Positions 1-8,518 of a DNA stretch of 64,000 nucleotides are shown piece after piece. The stretch is from Massilia sp. CFBP 13721 (lineage in GTDB: Bacteria > Pseudomonadota > Gammaproteobacteria > Burkholderiales > Burkholderiaceae_D), in the NCBI RefSeq assembly GCF_014842025.1, contig NZ_JACYUY010000006.1, positions 145,642-209,641 on the forward strand, given 5' to 3'. The notes beneath the pieces were generated by a model. That model worked only from the letters and a program-made list of their open reading frames with translations. It was not told the DNA's origin and searched no databases. The stretch's first letter is position 1; each line of letters opens with the position of its first letter. Made by a program: the position numbers and the translations under genes.

Positions 1-2
1 AT

Positions 3-1016
3 GCCGTCGCCTATGCGCTGGCCACCGGCCCGGCCCACGGCCAGGTCGCGATTCATGCGGACGGCAGTTACGTCTACACGCCGGTCGCCGACTTCAACGG
101 TGCGGACAGCTTCACGTATGAAATCAGCGACGGGCAGGGCGGTGCGAACCTGTACACCGTGCAGGTCACCGTCACCCCGGTCAACGATGCCCCGACTGCC
201 GCCGATACCGTCATCGCGACGCGCGAGGACGAAGCCGTCAGCGGCAGCCTGCCGCAGGCGCACGATATCGATGGCGACGCGGTCGTCTACGCACTGGCCG
301 AAGCACCAACCCATGGCAGCGTGCGCATCGACACCGATGGCCGCTTCACCTATACGCCGGATGCCGATTACCACGGCGCCGACAGCTTTACCTATCGCGT
401 CGGCGACGGCAGCACCGGCACGGTCTATACCGTGACGATCGGTGTTGGGGCGGTCAACGACAACCCGGTTGCCGCCAACATGGCCATCGACACCCGTGAA
501 GACACGGCCCACGCCGGCCAGCTGCCGGTTGCATCCGACGTCGACGGCGACGCCGTGGCTTACGAACTGGCGACCGGTCCGTCGCACGGCCAGGTCAGCA
601 TTACGGCCGACGGCGGCTATGTCTACACGCCGGCCGCCGACTTCAATGGCGCCGACAGCTTCACCTATCAAATCAGCGACGGCCAGGGCGGCGCCAACCT
701 GTACACGGTGAACGTCACCGTCACACCCGTCAACGATGCGCCTGTTGCCGCCAACGCCAGCGTCACCACACGCGAAGACGCGGCGGTCAGCGGCAGCCTG
801 CCGCAGGCGCAGGACATCGACGGCGACGCCGTCACGTATGCGCTGGCCGATGGGCCGGCGCACGGCAGCGTACGCATCGGCGCCGATGGTGCTTATACCT
901 ATACTCCGGACGCCGATTACAACGGCGCCGACCGCTTCGGCTACACCGTGGCCGACGGCAAGGGCGGCAGCAACGCCTATACGGTCGATGTCACGGTCAC
1001 GCCGGTGAACGATGCG
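3..1016 (+). repeat. Tandem cadherin-like coding repeats, 273-276 bp each, alternating A-B-A-B
   Basis: The NDAP/NDNP codons that end each unit begin at 183, 456, 732 and 1008, giving periods of 273, 276 and 276 bp. Units alternate between two kinds. Type A has ATGPxHGQV and EISDGQGGANLYTV-like ends; type B has SGSLPQAxDIDGDA and HGSVRI. The order is A (partial), B, A, B, so the higher-order period is about 549 bp. This suggests expansion by dimer duplication. Confidence 0.8.
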
Positions 1017-2609
1017 CCGGTCGCCAGCGGCGGCGCCAGCGGCACCGCCACGCTCGGCGAACCGATGGCGCCGCTGGCAGTGGCGCCATTTACCGATATC
1101 GACAGCGCCAGCATCGGCTACAGCGCCACGCTGGCCGGTGGCGCCGAATTGCCGGCCTGGCTGCGCTTCGATCCGGCCACCTTGACCCTGACCGGCACGC
1201 CGCCTGCGGGCAGCCTCGGCCGCCTGGAGATTGTTGTTGCCGGCACCGACGGCGCACTCACGGCCACGACCGGCGTGACGCTCGCCATCGGCAATCCGGC
1301 CACGCCCGGCCAGCGCCTGACGATCGACGCCATGACGCGCGACAGCGGCAGTTCGGCGACCGATTTCATCACTGCCGACGGCGGCGCCGGACGCAGCGTC
1401 AGCGGTACGCTCAGCGCGCCGCTGGGGCGTAACGAAATCGTGCAAGTGTCGTTCGACGGCGGCGCCAGCTGGCAGGCGGCCAGCGTCGACGGCGCCGGCT
1501 GGCGCGCGCTCGACAGCAACGCGCACGATAGCGGCTGGACCATCGCCGCGCGCGTGACCAACAGCGTCGCCGGCCTGTCCGGTCCCGAGGCGGTGCGCGC
1601 CGTCGTCCTCGACCGCGAAGCGCCGGCCGCGCCCACCGCCGACGACATCAATACCGGCAGCACCGCACCCGTATTGACCGGCACCGCGACGGTCGCGCCG
1701 GGCGAGACGCTGCGCGTCAGCGTGAACGGCAAGACCTACACGGTGGCGGCGCAGGACGGGCGCTGGTCGCTCGACCTGGCCGTGGCCGATCCGGCCGCGC
1801 CGCTGGTGCCGGGCCAGACCTACGACGTGGTCGCCACCGTCACCGACACCGCCGGCAACAGCCGCAGCGGCGCCAGCGCCGGCCGCGTCAGCATCAGCGC
1901 ACCGGTGCTGGCCCCGGCCCCGGCCGCGGCGCCCGCGCCTGTGGTGGCGGCGCCCGAGCCGGCGCCATTGGCGGCCTCGCCTGTGGCCGCGCCGGCGCCG
2001 TTGCCGGCCGTGCGCGAGAGCGTCGTGCCGGGCAGCGTGGTCGGCGGCGATACGCTGGTGCTGAGCAGCGGCTTCGGCACCCGCGCCGGTTCGATGGACT
2101 TCGCCAACGTGCTGCGCGGCGCCGAACTGTCGGACGTGTACACCCGTTCGGAAGGCTTCCGCACCGTGGTCGCCAAGGCCGACGAGCCGGCGCTGGTGCT
2201 GTTCCAGGGCGTGCCCGACCAGTTCGTCGACAGCGGCGCGCGCCTGGCGGTGACGATGCCGGCCGACGCCTTCGTGCACACGCAGCCGAAAGCCACCGTG
2301 CGCCTGGCCGCCGTGCTGCAGGACGGCCGTCCGCTGCCGGGCTGGGTCACCTTCAATGGCCAGACCGGCCAGTTCAGCGGTGACGTGCCGAAGGGTCTCG
2401 CGGGCGAACTCAAGATCAAGCTCATTGCGCGCGACCTGAACGGCCGCGAAGCGGTAGCCTTGTTCCGCCTCAACGTGGGACAAGTGCGCGGCGAGGCAGG
2501 GGGAGCCGATGCAGGCAAGGCGGTCGCCACCGGCAAGGCCGGCCTGAGCGAACGCCTGGGCCAGGCCGGCCAGGGCGGCAAGTCGGCGGCCCTGCGCGGC
2601 CGTCCGTAA
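3..2609 (+). CDS. C-terminal part of a giant cadherin-repeat surface or secreted protein (5' end outside window)
   Basis: The frame is open from the left edge, so only the last 868 or so residues are visible. In order: about three and a half tandem cadherin-like repeats of 91-92 residues, each with a DxDGDAV strand, a Y-x-Y-TP-x-ADFNGADSFTY core and an NDAP end; a putative Ig/He_PIG-like domain (about 1020-1310); an Ig-like module with a DTAGN motif (about 1600-1890); an Ala/Pro linker (about 1905-2010); and a conserved C-terminal domain ending in a Gly/Ala-rich tail. Proteins of this build are adhesins or biofilm matrix proteins of the VCBS/tandem-95-repeat kind. No RTX nonapeptides are visible in this part. 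Thirteen bases separate the stop from the next gene, a HlyD-like adaptor with its own AAGGA ribosome site, which suggests one operon encoding a surface protein and its export or processing machinery. The exact function is inferred. Confidence 0.85.
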   Translation, partial: AVAYALATGPAHGQVAIHADGSYVYTPVADFNGADSFTYEISDGQGGANLYTVQVTVTPVNDAPTAADTVIATREDEAVSGSLPQAHDIDGDAVVYALAEAPTHGSVRIDTDGRFTYTPDADYHGADSFTYRVGDGSTGTVYTVTIGVGAVNDNPVAANMAIDTREDTAHAGQLPVASDVDGDAVAYELATGPSHGQVSITADGGYVYTPAADFNGADSFTYQISDGQGGANLYTVNVTVTPVNDAPVAANASVTTREDAAVSGSLPQAQDIDGDAVTYALADGPAHGSVRIGADGAYTYTPDADYNGADRFGYTVADGKGGSNAYTVDVTVTPVNDAPVASGGASGTATLGEPMAPLAVAPFTDIDSASIGYSATLAGGAELPAWLRFDPATLTLTGTPPAGSLGRLEIVVAGTDGALTATTGVTLAIGNPATPGQRLTIDAMTRDSGSSATDFITADGGAGRSVSGTLSAPLGRNEIVQVSFDGGASWQAASVDGAGWRALDSNAHDSGWTIAARVTNSVAGLSGPEAVRAVVLDREAPAAPTADDINTGSTAPVLTGTATVAPGETLRVSVNGKTYTVAAQDGRWSLDLAVADPAAPLVPGQTYDVVATVTDTAGNSRSGASAGRVSISAPVLAPAPAAAPAPVVAAPEPAPLAASPVAAPAPLPAVRESVVPGSVVGGDTLVLSSGFGTRAGSMDFANVLRGAELSDVYTRSEGFRTVVAKADEPALVLFQGVPDQFVDSGARLAVTMPADAFVHTQPKATVRLAAVLQDGRPLPGWVTFNGQTGQFSGDVPKGLAGELKIKLIARDLNGREAVALFRLNVGQVRGEAGGADAGKAVATGKAGLSERLGQAGQGGKSAALRGRP

Positions 2610-2621
2610 CGAGAACAAGGA

Positions 2622-4013
2622 ATGAAGACAGACGTGGATATCGACACCGGCACAGGCAAGGCGCACGACCCGCTCGCGACCCTGCTCGACCTGGCCCAGC
2701 GCGCGCGCCACGTCGCCGATCCGGTCGAACTCGACTTCCTGGCCGTGAACGGCAGCCACGCGCTGGCGCCGTACCGGCAGGCGGCGCTGTGGTTCGCCGA
2801 CCGCGGCGTGTGCGCGCTCTCGGGCGTGGTGCAGATCGAAGCGAACGCCCCCTATGTCCAATGGCTCGAGAAGCTGTGCAAAGCTTTAGGCGATGCGGGT
2901 CCGGCGCAGGTGAGCGCGCTCGATGCGCCGGACGGCTTCGGCGCCGAATGGGCCGAGTGGCTGCCGGCGCACGCGCTGTGGCTGCCGCTGGCGGCCGTGG
3001 CCGGGCAGCAGGCGGCCGCCGGCGGCCTGCTGCTGGCGCGCGAACAGCCGTGGAGCGCCGACGAACAAGCCTTGCTGGCCGAATGGGCCGACATCCTGCG
3101 CCACGCCTGGCTGATCCGTCCGCCGGCGCCGCGCTACACGCCGGGCGCACTGCTGGCGCGCCTGCGCCTGCGCCGCGCCCACGAACGCGCCGCGCGCCTG
3201 CCCTGGTGGCGCCGGCGCATGGTGCAGGCCGGCGTGGCGGCCTTGCTGCTGTTGTGCTGTCCGGTGCGCCTGACGATCCTGGCGCCGGGCGAACTGGTGC
3301 CGGCCAATCCGGCCGCCGTGCGCGCCCCACTCGAAGGTGTGATCGAACGCTTCCACGTGCGCCCGAACCAGGCGGTCAAGGCCGGCGATCCACTGTTCGA
3401 TTTCGACCAGGCGCAGCTGGCCAGCCGGGCGGCGGTGGCCGCGCAAGCGCTGGCGACGGCCGAAGCCGAATACCGCCAAGCGCTGCAGCAAGCCCTGAAC
3501 GACGGCAAATCGAAGGGCATGCTCGCCACCCTGCAGGGCAAGATCGAGGAACGGCGCGCCGAAACCGGTTTCTTGCGCGGCCAGGAAGAGCGCGCCCGCG
3601 TGCTGGCGCCACGTGACGGCATCGCCCTGTTCGACGACCCCAGCGAATGGATCGGCCGCCCGGTCGCCACCGGCGAGCGCGTGATGCGCATCGCCGCGCC
3701 GGGCGACGTCGAGATCGAAGCCTGGCTGCCGCTGGGCGACGCCATTCCGCTGACGCCGGGCGCCGGCGTCACGCTGTACCTGGCCTCGGACCCGCTGGCG
3801 CCGGTGACGGCGGCGGTGCGCTATGTCGGCTACGAAGCGCAGCAGCGGCCCGACGGCAGCTACGCCTACCGCGTGCGCGCCAGGCTGGACGGCGCCTCCC
3901 AGGCCCGCGTCGGCCTGAAGGGCACGGCGAAACTGTCCGGCCCCTGGGTGCCGATGGCTTACTGGATGCTGCGCCGGCCGCTGGCGGCGATCCGCCAGAC
4001 GCTCGGCTGGTGA
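2622..4013 (+). CDS. HlyD-family inner-membrane adaptor with N-terminal GAF-like region
   Basis: A protein of 463 residues. Residues 1-190 are soluble and resemble the GAF-like region found in some large HlyD adaptors. One membrane segment lies at about 203-220 (AALLLLCCPVRLTILA), followed by a periplasmic barrel-sandwich half (about 222-265, APLEGVIERFHVRPNQAVKAGDPLF), a short helical hairpin and a beta-barrel domain. HlyD-like adaptors bridge an inner-membrane transporter to an outer-membrane TolC-type channel. The start is supported by AACAAGGA just upstream. It sits 13 bp after the giant repeat protein and 2 bp before the M50-HlyD gene, so the three are probably co-transcribed. No ABC ATPase is seen downstream. 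Family membership is clear; the GAF assignment is by pattern only. Confidence 0.8.
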   Translation: MKTDVDIDTGTGKAHDPLATLLDLAQRARHVADPVELDFLAVNGSHALAPYRQAALWFADRGVCALSGVVQIEANAPYVQWLEKLCKALGDAGPAQVSALDAPDGFGAEWAEWLPAHALWLPLAAVAGQQAAAGGLLLAREQPWSADEQALLAEWADILRHAWLIRPPAPRYTPGALLARLRLRRAHERAARLPWWRRRMVQAGVAALLLLCCPVRLTILAPGELVPANPAAVRAPLEGVIERFHVRPNQAVKAGDPLFDFDQAQLASRAAVAAQALATAEAEYRQALQQALNDGKSKGMLATLQGKIEERRAETGFLRGQEERARVLAPRDGIALFDDPSEWIGRPVATGERVMRIAAPGDVEIEAWLPLGDAIPLTPGAGVTLYLASDPLAPVTAAVRYVGYEAQQRPDGSYAYRVRARLDGASQARVGLKGTAKLSGPWVPMAYWMLRRPLAAIRQTLGW

Positions 4014-4015
4014 CG

Positions 4016-6148
4016 ATGGCGGCACAGCCATCCCCGCAGTTACACCCTGCCTTGCCGGCCCTGCGCGAGGAACTCGGCCTGCATGCCGGTCCCGCGCTCG
4101 CCAGCGGTGAACCCAGCTGGACGCTCGAAGACCCGGTGCGTAACCAGTTCTTCCGCATCGACTGGATGACCTTCGAGATCCTGCGCCGCTGGACCCTCGG
4201 CACGCCCGAGGCCGTGGCGCGCGCGGTGAACGCCGCCACGCCGCTGGACGCGGGCGGCGAAGACGTCGGCGCGGTGCTGCGCTTCCTGCAGGAGAACCAG
4301 CTGGTGCGTCCCGATCCGCTGGCCTCGAACCGCGCACTGGCGGCGCGCCACAAGGCCGCCGCCGGCTCGTTCACCACGCGCCTGCTGCACCATTACCTGT
4401 TCTTTCGTATCCCGCTAGTGAAACCCGATGCCTGGCTGACGCGCGTGGCTCCCGCGTTCGAATGGCTGTTCGGGCGCGGCTTCCTGCGCCTGACGCTGCT
4501 CGCGCTGCTGCTGGGCGCGACCCTGGTCTGGCGCCAGTGGGACGCGTTCCGCACCACGCTGGCCGACTCGTTCACGCCGGGCGGCATGCTGGCGTATGCG
4601 CTGGCGCTGACCTTCGTGAAATGCGCGCACGAACTCGGGCATGCGCTCACCGCGAAGCGCTTCGGTTGCCGGGTGCCGACCATGGGCCTGGCCTTTCTGG
4701 TCCTGTGGCCGGTGCCCTACACCGACACCAACGACGTCTGGCGCCTGGCCGACCGCCGCCGGCGCCTGGCGGTGGCCGCGGCCGGGGTGCGCACCGAACT
4801 CCTGATCGCGGTGTGGGCCACGCTGGCCTGGACCCTGCTGCCCGACGGCCTGCTGCGCTCGATGGCTTTTCCATTGGCGACCACGACCTGGATCGCGACG
4901 CTGGCGATCAACGCCAGCCCGTTCATGCGCTTCGACGGCTATTTCGTGCTGTCGGACTGGCTCGAGATGCCGAACCTGCACGCGCGCGCCTTTGCGCTGG
5001 CGCGCTGGGATTTGCGCGAGCGGCTGTTCGCCCTGGGCGACCCGCCGCCGGAATATTTTCCGCGCCGTCGCCACTGGGGCCTGATCCTGTTCGCCTGGGC
5101 AGTGTGGATCTACCGCCTGGTGCTGTTCCTCGGTATCGCGGTCCTCGTGTACCACTTCTTCATTAAACTGGTTGGCATTCTTTTATTCTGTGTCGAAATG
5201 AGCTGGTTCGTCCTCCGTCCGATCCGCGCCGAGCTGCAAGCCTGGCGCAGCCTGGGGCCACGCCTCAAACGCAGCCGGCGCGCGCGCCGCAGCGCCGGCC
5301 TCGCCCTGGTGCTGCTGGTGCTGTGCGTCGTGCCCTGGCCGACGCGGGTCCAGTCCGGCGCCATGCTGCGCCCGAGCCAGGTATTCCCGGTGCACGCGCC
5401 CGAACATGCGCAGGTGACCGCGGTGCCGCTGCGCGAGGGCCAGCGCGTGGCCGCGGGGGCGCCGTTGGTGGAATTCGCCTCGCTGGATATCGGCAGCCGC
5501 CGCGAAGCCGTGCAGGCGCAAGCGGAACGGCTGCGCTGGCAGCTGGGCGCCTCCGGCTTCGACGCCGAACAGCGCGCCCAGAGCGGGGTGCTGCGCGAGC
5601 AGCTGGCCACGCTGGAAGCGCAACTGGCGCTGTTGACGGAGGAAGAGGCGCGCTACCATCCGCGCGCGCCCTTCGCCGGCGTGCTGCGCGACGTCGAGCC
5701 GGAACTGGCGCCCGGCGTCTGGGTCGGCAAGAACGAGAAGGTGGCGGTGCTGGTGGGCGAGAATGCCCACGAAGCGGGCAGCTACCTCGATGAAGAGACG
5801 GTGCGCCGCGTCGCCGTCGGCGACAGCGCGCGCTTCTATCCAGACGGGCAGTCGGGTCCGGTGCTGCGCCTGCGTGTGAGCGGCATCGACCGCGACGCCA
5901 CCCGCGTGCTGCCGGGCGGCCAGTGGGCCGCGCCCCAGGGCGGGACGGTGCAGGCACGCGAGAAAAATGGCGCCTGGTATCCGGAGCAGGCCGTGTACCG
6001 CGTCAGTTTCTCGGTCGACGAGCCGGCCGGCGCGCTGGCCGGGCGCGCCTGGCGCGGCAAGGTGGTGGTCGATGGACGCTGGGAAGCGCCGGGCGCGCGC
6101 TTCGTGCGCAGCGCGGCGGCGCTGCTGCGGCGCGAAGGAGGGTTTTAA
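4016..6148 (+). CDS. M50-type membrane protease fused to a HlyD-like periplasmic domain
   Basis: A protein of 710 residues. Residues 30-105 (WTLEDPVRNQFFRIDWMTF ... VGAVLRFLQENQLV) resemble a PqqD-like winged helix. A multi-pass membrane domain follows, carrying the zinc protease motif HELGH at 205-209 and the second motif NASPFMRFDG at 299-308, both as expected for site-2 (M50) proteases. More membrane helices run to about residue 440. From about 446 to the end there is a biotinyl-lipoyl/HlyD-like adaptor (APEHAQVTAVPLREGQRVAAGAPLVEF). The likely role is processing or exporting the upstream repeat protein together with the GAF-HlyD partner; this is inferred from context. The ATG at 4016 was chosen because it follows the previous stop by 2 bp and opens directly into the PqqD-like region. 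Confidence 0.8.
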   Translation: MAAQPSPQLHPALPALREELGLHAGPALASGEPSWTLEDPVRNQFFRIDWMTFEILRRWTLGTPEAVARAVNAATPLDAGGEDVGAVLRFLQENQLVRPDPLASNRALAARHKAAAGSFTTRLLHHYLFFRIPLVKPDAWLTRVAPAFEWLFGRGFLRLTLLALLLGATLVWRQWDAFRTTLADSFTPGGMLAYALALTFVKCAHELGHALTAKRFGCRVPTMGLAFLVLWPVPYTDTNDVWRLADRRRRLAVAAAGVRTELLIAVWATLAWTLLPDGLLRSMAFPLATTTWIATLAINASPFMRFDGYFVLSDWLEMPNLHARAFALARWDLRERLFALGDPPPEYFPRRRHWGLILFAWAVWIYRLVLFLGIAVLVYHFFIKLVGILLFCVEMSWFVLRPIRAELQAWRSLGPRLKRSRRARRSAGLALVLLVLCVVPWPTRVQSGAMLRPSQVFPVHAPEHAQVTAVPLREGQRVAAGAPLVEFASLDIGSRREAVQAQAERLRWQLGASGFDAEQRAQSGVLREQLATLEAQLALLTEEEARYHPRAPFAGVLRDVEPELAPGVWVGKNEKVAVLVGENAHEAGSYLDEETVRRVAVGDSARFYPDGQSGPVLRLRVSGIDRDATRVLPGGQWAAPQGGTVQAREKNGAWYPEQAVYRVSFSVDEPAGALAGRAWRGKVVVDGRWEAPGARFVRSAAALLRREGGF

Positions 6149-6157
6149 AGCGCCGAA

Positions 6158-6490
6158 TCAGACCTTGCGCACGAACTCCGTCTTGAGGCTCATCGCCCCG
6201 AAGCCGTCGATCTTGCAATCGATGTCGTGGTCGCTGTCGACCAGGCGGATGTTCTTGACCTTGGTTCCCTGCTTGATGACGCCGCCGGAACCCTTCGGTT
6301 TCAGGTCCTTGATGACGGTGACGGTATCGCCGTCCTGCAGGATGGTGCCGGACGCGTCGCGGTAGACGCGCGCCGTCTCGGCGGCGGCCGCTTGCGCCGA
6401 CCATTCGTGGCCGCATTCGGGACAGACCAGGTTGGCGCCGTCTTCGTAGGTGTAGGTGGAGTGGCAGGTGGGGCAGGGAGGAAGGGACAT
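6158..6490 (-). CDS. yjdM: YjdM/PhnA-family zinc-ribbon protein
   Basis: A protein of 110 residues, the usual length for the family. It begins [18 protein letters not shown] and has an N-terminal zinc ribbon (CPTC ... CPEC) followed by the SH3-like PhnA domain ([35 protein letters not shown]), closely matching Escherichia coli YjdM. Despite the old name phnA, the family has no proven role in phosphonate breakdown. The start at 6490 was chosen over an upstream in-frame ATG because family members begin at MSLPxCP. It converges on the M50-HlyD gene with a 9 bp gap. A short BIME-like repeat lies upstream of its start, between it and the chemoreceptor gene. Confidence 0.93.
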   Translation of the reverse strand: MSLPPCPTCHSTYTYEDGANLVCPECGHEWSAQAAAAETARVYRDASGTILQDGDTVTVIKDLKPKGSGGVIKQGTKVKNIRLVDSDHDIDCKIDGFGAMSLKTEFVRKV

Positions 6491-6564
6491 GGCGGACTCC
6501 GACGAAACCGTGGAGTATACCGGTACGGGCCACAATTCGCGGCGCCGATGTTCAACAGGTGATC

Positions 6565-6660
6565 CGCGTGGGCTCGAGAGCCCACCCTACGTTACACAGC
6601 GTTTGCAGGTTCAATCACGCGGCGGAGGTGCACCGTAGGGTGGGCTCCCGAGCCCACGCG
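6565..6660. repeat. Short BIME-like pair of inverted REP hairpins
   Basis: Two 27-bp units face each other (6565-6591 and 6634-6660). One is the reverse complement of the other with a single mismatch. Each unit is itself a hairpin of the form GTAGGGTGGGCTC ... GAGCCCACGCG. The same head and foot occur in the other four elements of the window. It lies between the yjdM start and the 3' end of the chemoreceptor gene. Confidence 0.75.
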
Positions 6661-6688
6661 TTACGTACCCTGCGCACACCACCTCAGC

Positions 6689-8296
6689 TCAGGCCGCGTG
6701 CTGCAACGCCAGATGACGCGCCGCCGGCACCGCCGGCCGCACCGCACGCTCATCGAAGCGGAACGTCGACACCACCTGCGCCAGCGCCTGCGCCTGTTCG
6801 CGCATGGCGTCCGACGCCGCCGCCGCTTCCTCGACCAGGGCGGCGTTCTGCTGGGTCACCTGGTCCATCTGCGCAATGGCGCCATTCACCTGCTCGATGC
6901 CGGCCGATTGCTCCTGGCTGGCCAGGGCGATCTGCGCCATGATCGTGGTCACGCGGCCGATGCTGTCGACGATCTCGTGCATCGTGGCGCCGGCGCTGGC
7001 GACCAGGCGGCTGCCTTCCTCGACCTTGCCGACCGAGTCGCCGATCAGTTCCTTGATTTCCTTGGCGGCGCCGGCCGAACGCTGCGCCAGGTTGCGCACC
7101 TCGGAGGCGACGACGGCAAAGCCGCGTCCCTGTTCGCCGGCACGTGCCGCCTCGACCGCCGCGTTCAGGGCCAGGATGTTGGTCTGGAATGCGATGCCGT
7201 CGATGACGCCGATGATGTCGGCGATCTTCTTCGACGATTGCGTAATCGCTTCCATCGTGTCGACCACGCGGCCGACGGTGTCGCCGCCGCGGCCGGCGAC
7301 CTGCGAGGCCGACTGCGCCAGGGCGTTCGCTTCGCGCGCATTGTCCGCGTTCTGGCGCACGGTCGAGGTCAACTCTTCCATTGAGGAGGCGGTTTCTTCG
7401 AGCGAACCGGCCTGCTGTTCGGTACGCGCCGACAGTTCCAGGTTGCCGGCCGAAATCTGGTCGGCTGCTTCGGCGATGGCGCCGGTACCGCTGCGCACCT
7501 GGCTGACGATGTCGACCAGGTTGGCGTTCATGTCGCGCAATGCGCCCATCAGCGCGCCGGTTTCGTTGGCGCCCTGTACCTCGATGCGGCTGGTGAGATC
7601 GCCGCGGGCGACGGTCTGCGCGACCGACACCGCTTGCGTCAGCGGCGCGCTGATGCGGCGGCCGATCCACCATGCGAAGCCGACGCCGGCCAGCAGCGCC
7701 GCGACGGTCAACGCGATCTGCAGGCGCTTGCTGGCGGCGAATTCGTCTTGCAGCAGGGTCGCATCCTTGGCCACGGCGCCTTGCTGGTAGCTCACCATCG
7801 CGCCGACCGCTTCGTTATAGGACTGCACGCGCGGCACCATCTCGGTGTCGAGGAACTTGCGCACGCCTTCCAGGTCTCCGGCGGCCTTTTTCGCCATCAC
7901 GGCCTTGCGCGCGCTGCGATAGGCTTCGCGCTGCTGGTTGACGGCCTCGAACAGCGTCATGGCCTGCCCGTCGCCCGCGATGCTCTCCTTGATCGCCTTG
8001 TGCAGCACGTCGGAACGCTTGGACGCGGTGGCGATCGCATCGAGGAAGAATTTCTCGTCGCCGGGGTCGGCCACCTTGATGGCGGCCAGGGTGCGCGCCG
8101 CATTGGTTTCGATGATCGCCTGCCATTCCTGCAGCATCGATGCGCGGTGGAAGCTTTCGCTGGTGAGCTTTGCGGTGAGCACGTCCGCCTTGTGCATCTG
8201 GCCCAGGGCGAGGGCAACCAGCAATACCATCACCGTCAGGATCATGCCGAAGCCGGCCAGGAGGAGCGTGCGTATCTTGAGGTTATCGAATTTCAT
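6689..8296 (-). CDS. Methyl-accepting chemotaxis protein
   Basis: A transmembrane chemoreceptor of 535 residues. TM1 spans about 10-33, followed by a periplasmic four-helix-bundle type sensor, TM2 at about 189-209, a HAMP linker, and the long cytoplasmic coiled coil. The signalling tip ([20 protein letters not shown]) is at about 384-403. It should relay ligand binding to CheA/CheW and so control motility. It ends in LALQHAA, with no NWETF-type CheR/CheB docking pentapeptide. The ATG at 8296 was chosen because TM1 starts a few residues later; the frame remains open further upstream without coding character. No other chemotaxis gene is adjacent, so it is an orphan receptor. No convincing FliA promoter was found upstream. 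Confidence 0.93.
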   Translation of the reverse strand: MKFDNLKIRTLLLAGFGMILTVMVLLVALALGQMHKADVLTAKLTSESFHRASMLQEWQAIIETNAARTLAAIKVADPGDEKFFLDAIATASKRSDVLHKAIKESIAGDGQAMTLFEAVNQQREAYRSARKAVMAKKAAGDLEGVRKFLDTEMVPRVQSYNEAVGAMVSYQQGAVAKDATLLQDEFAASKRLQIALTVAALLAGVGFAWWIGRRISAPLTQAVSVAQTVARGDLTSRIEVQGANETGALMGALRDMNANLVDIVSQVRSGTGAIAEAADQISAGNLELSARTEQQAGSLEETASSMEELTSTVRQNADNAREANALAQSASQVAGRGGDTVGRVVDTMEAITQSSKKIADIIGVIDGIAFQTNILALNAAVEAARAGEQGRGFAVVASEVRNLAQRSAGAAKEIKELIGDSVGKVEEGSRLVASAGATMHEIVDSIGRVTTIMAQIALASQEQSAGIEQVNGAIAQMDQVTQQNAALVEEAAAASDAMREQAQALAQVVSTFRFDERAVRPAVPAARHLALQHAA

Positions 8297-8518
8297 GAGT
8301 GTAGAAAGATCTGGAAAAGGACAGCCATGCGAGCAAACGGTATTGCCGTTCGGAAATAACTCATTTTCGCAGAATTTCTGTAGGACAACTCCTATACTTA
8401 TATTTCTTCTAAAACCTTTTTCGTCTTCTGTGGCGTGAGACGCACGGTTTTCGGGATATGGCACCGAGGCGGCACGGCCTCCCGCCACCCGACAGGCAGC
8501 GGGAGACCCGATGTATCT

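Noticed and set aside
1020..2609. RTX-type Ca-binding nonapeptide repeats in the C-terminal part of the adhesin
   Set aside because: No GGxGxDxUx series was found, so a classical RTX type I secretion signal is not claimed.
8337..8351. AACGGTATTGCCGTT palindrome upstream of the chemoreceptor gene
   Set aside because: A perfect 5-bp-arm inverted repeat, but too short to be significant alone and not placed with a recognisable promoter.
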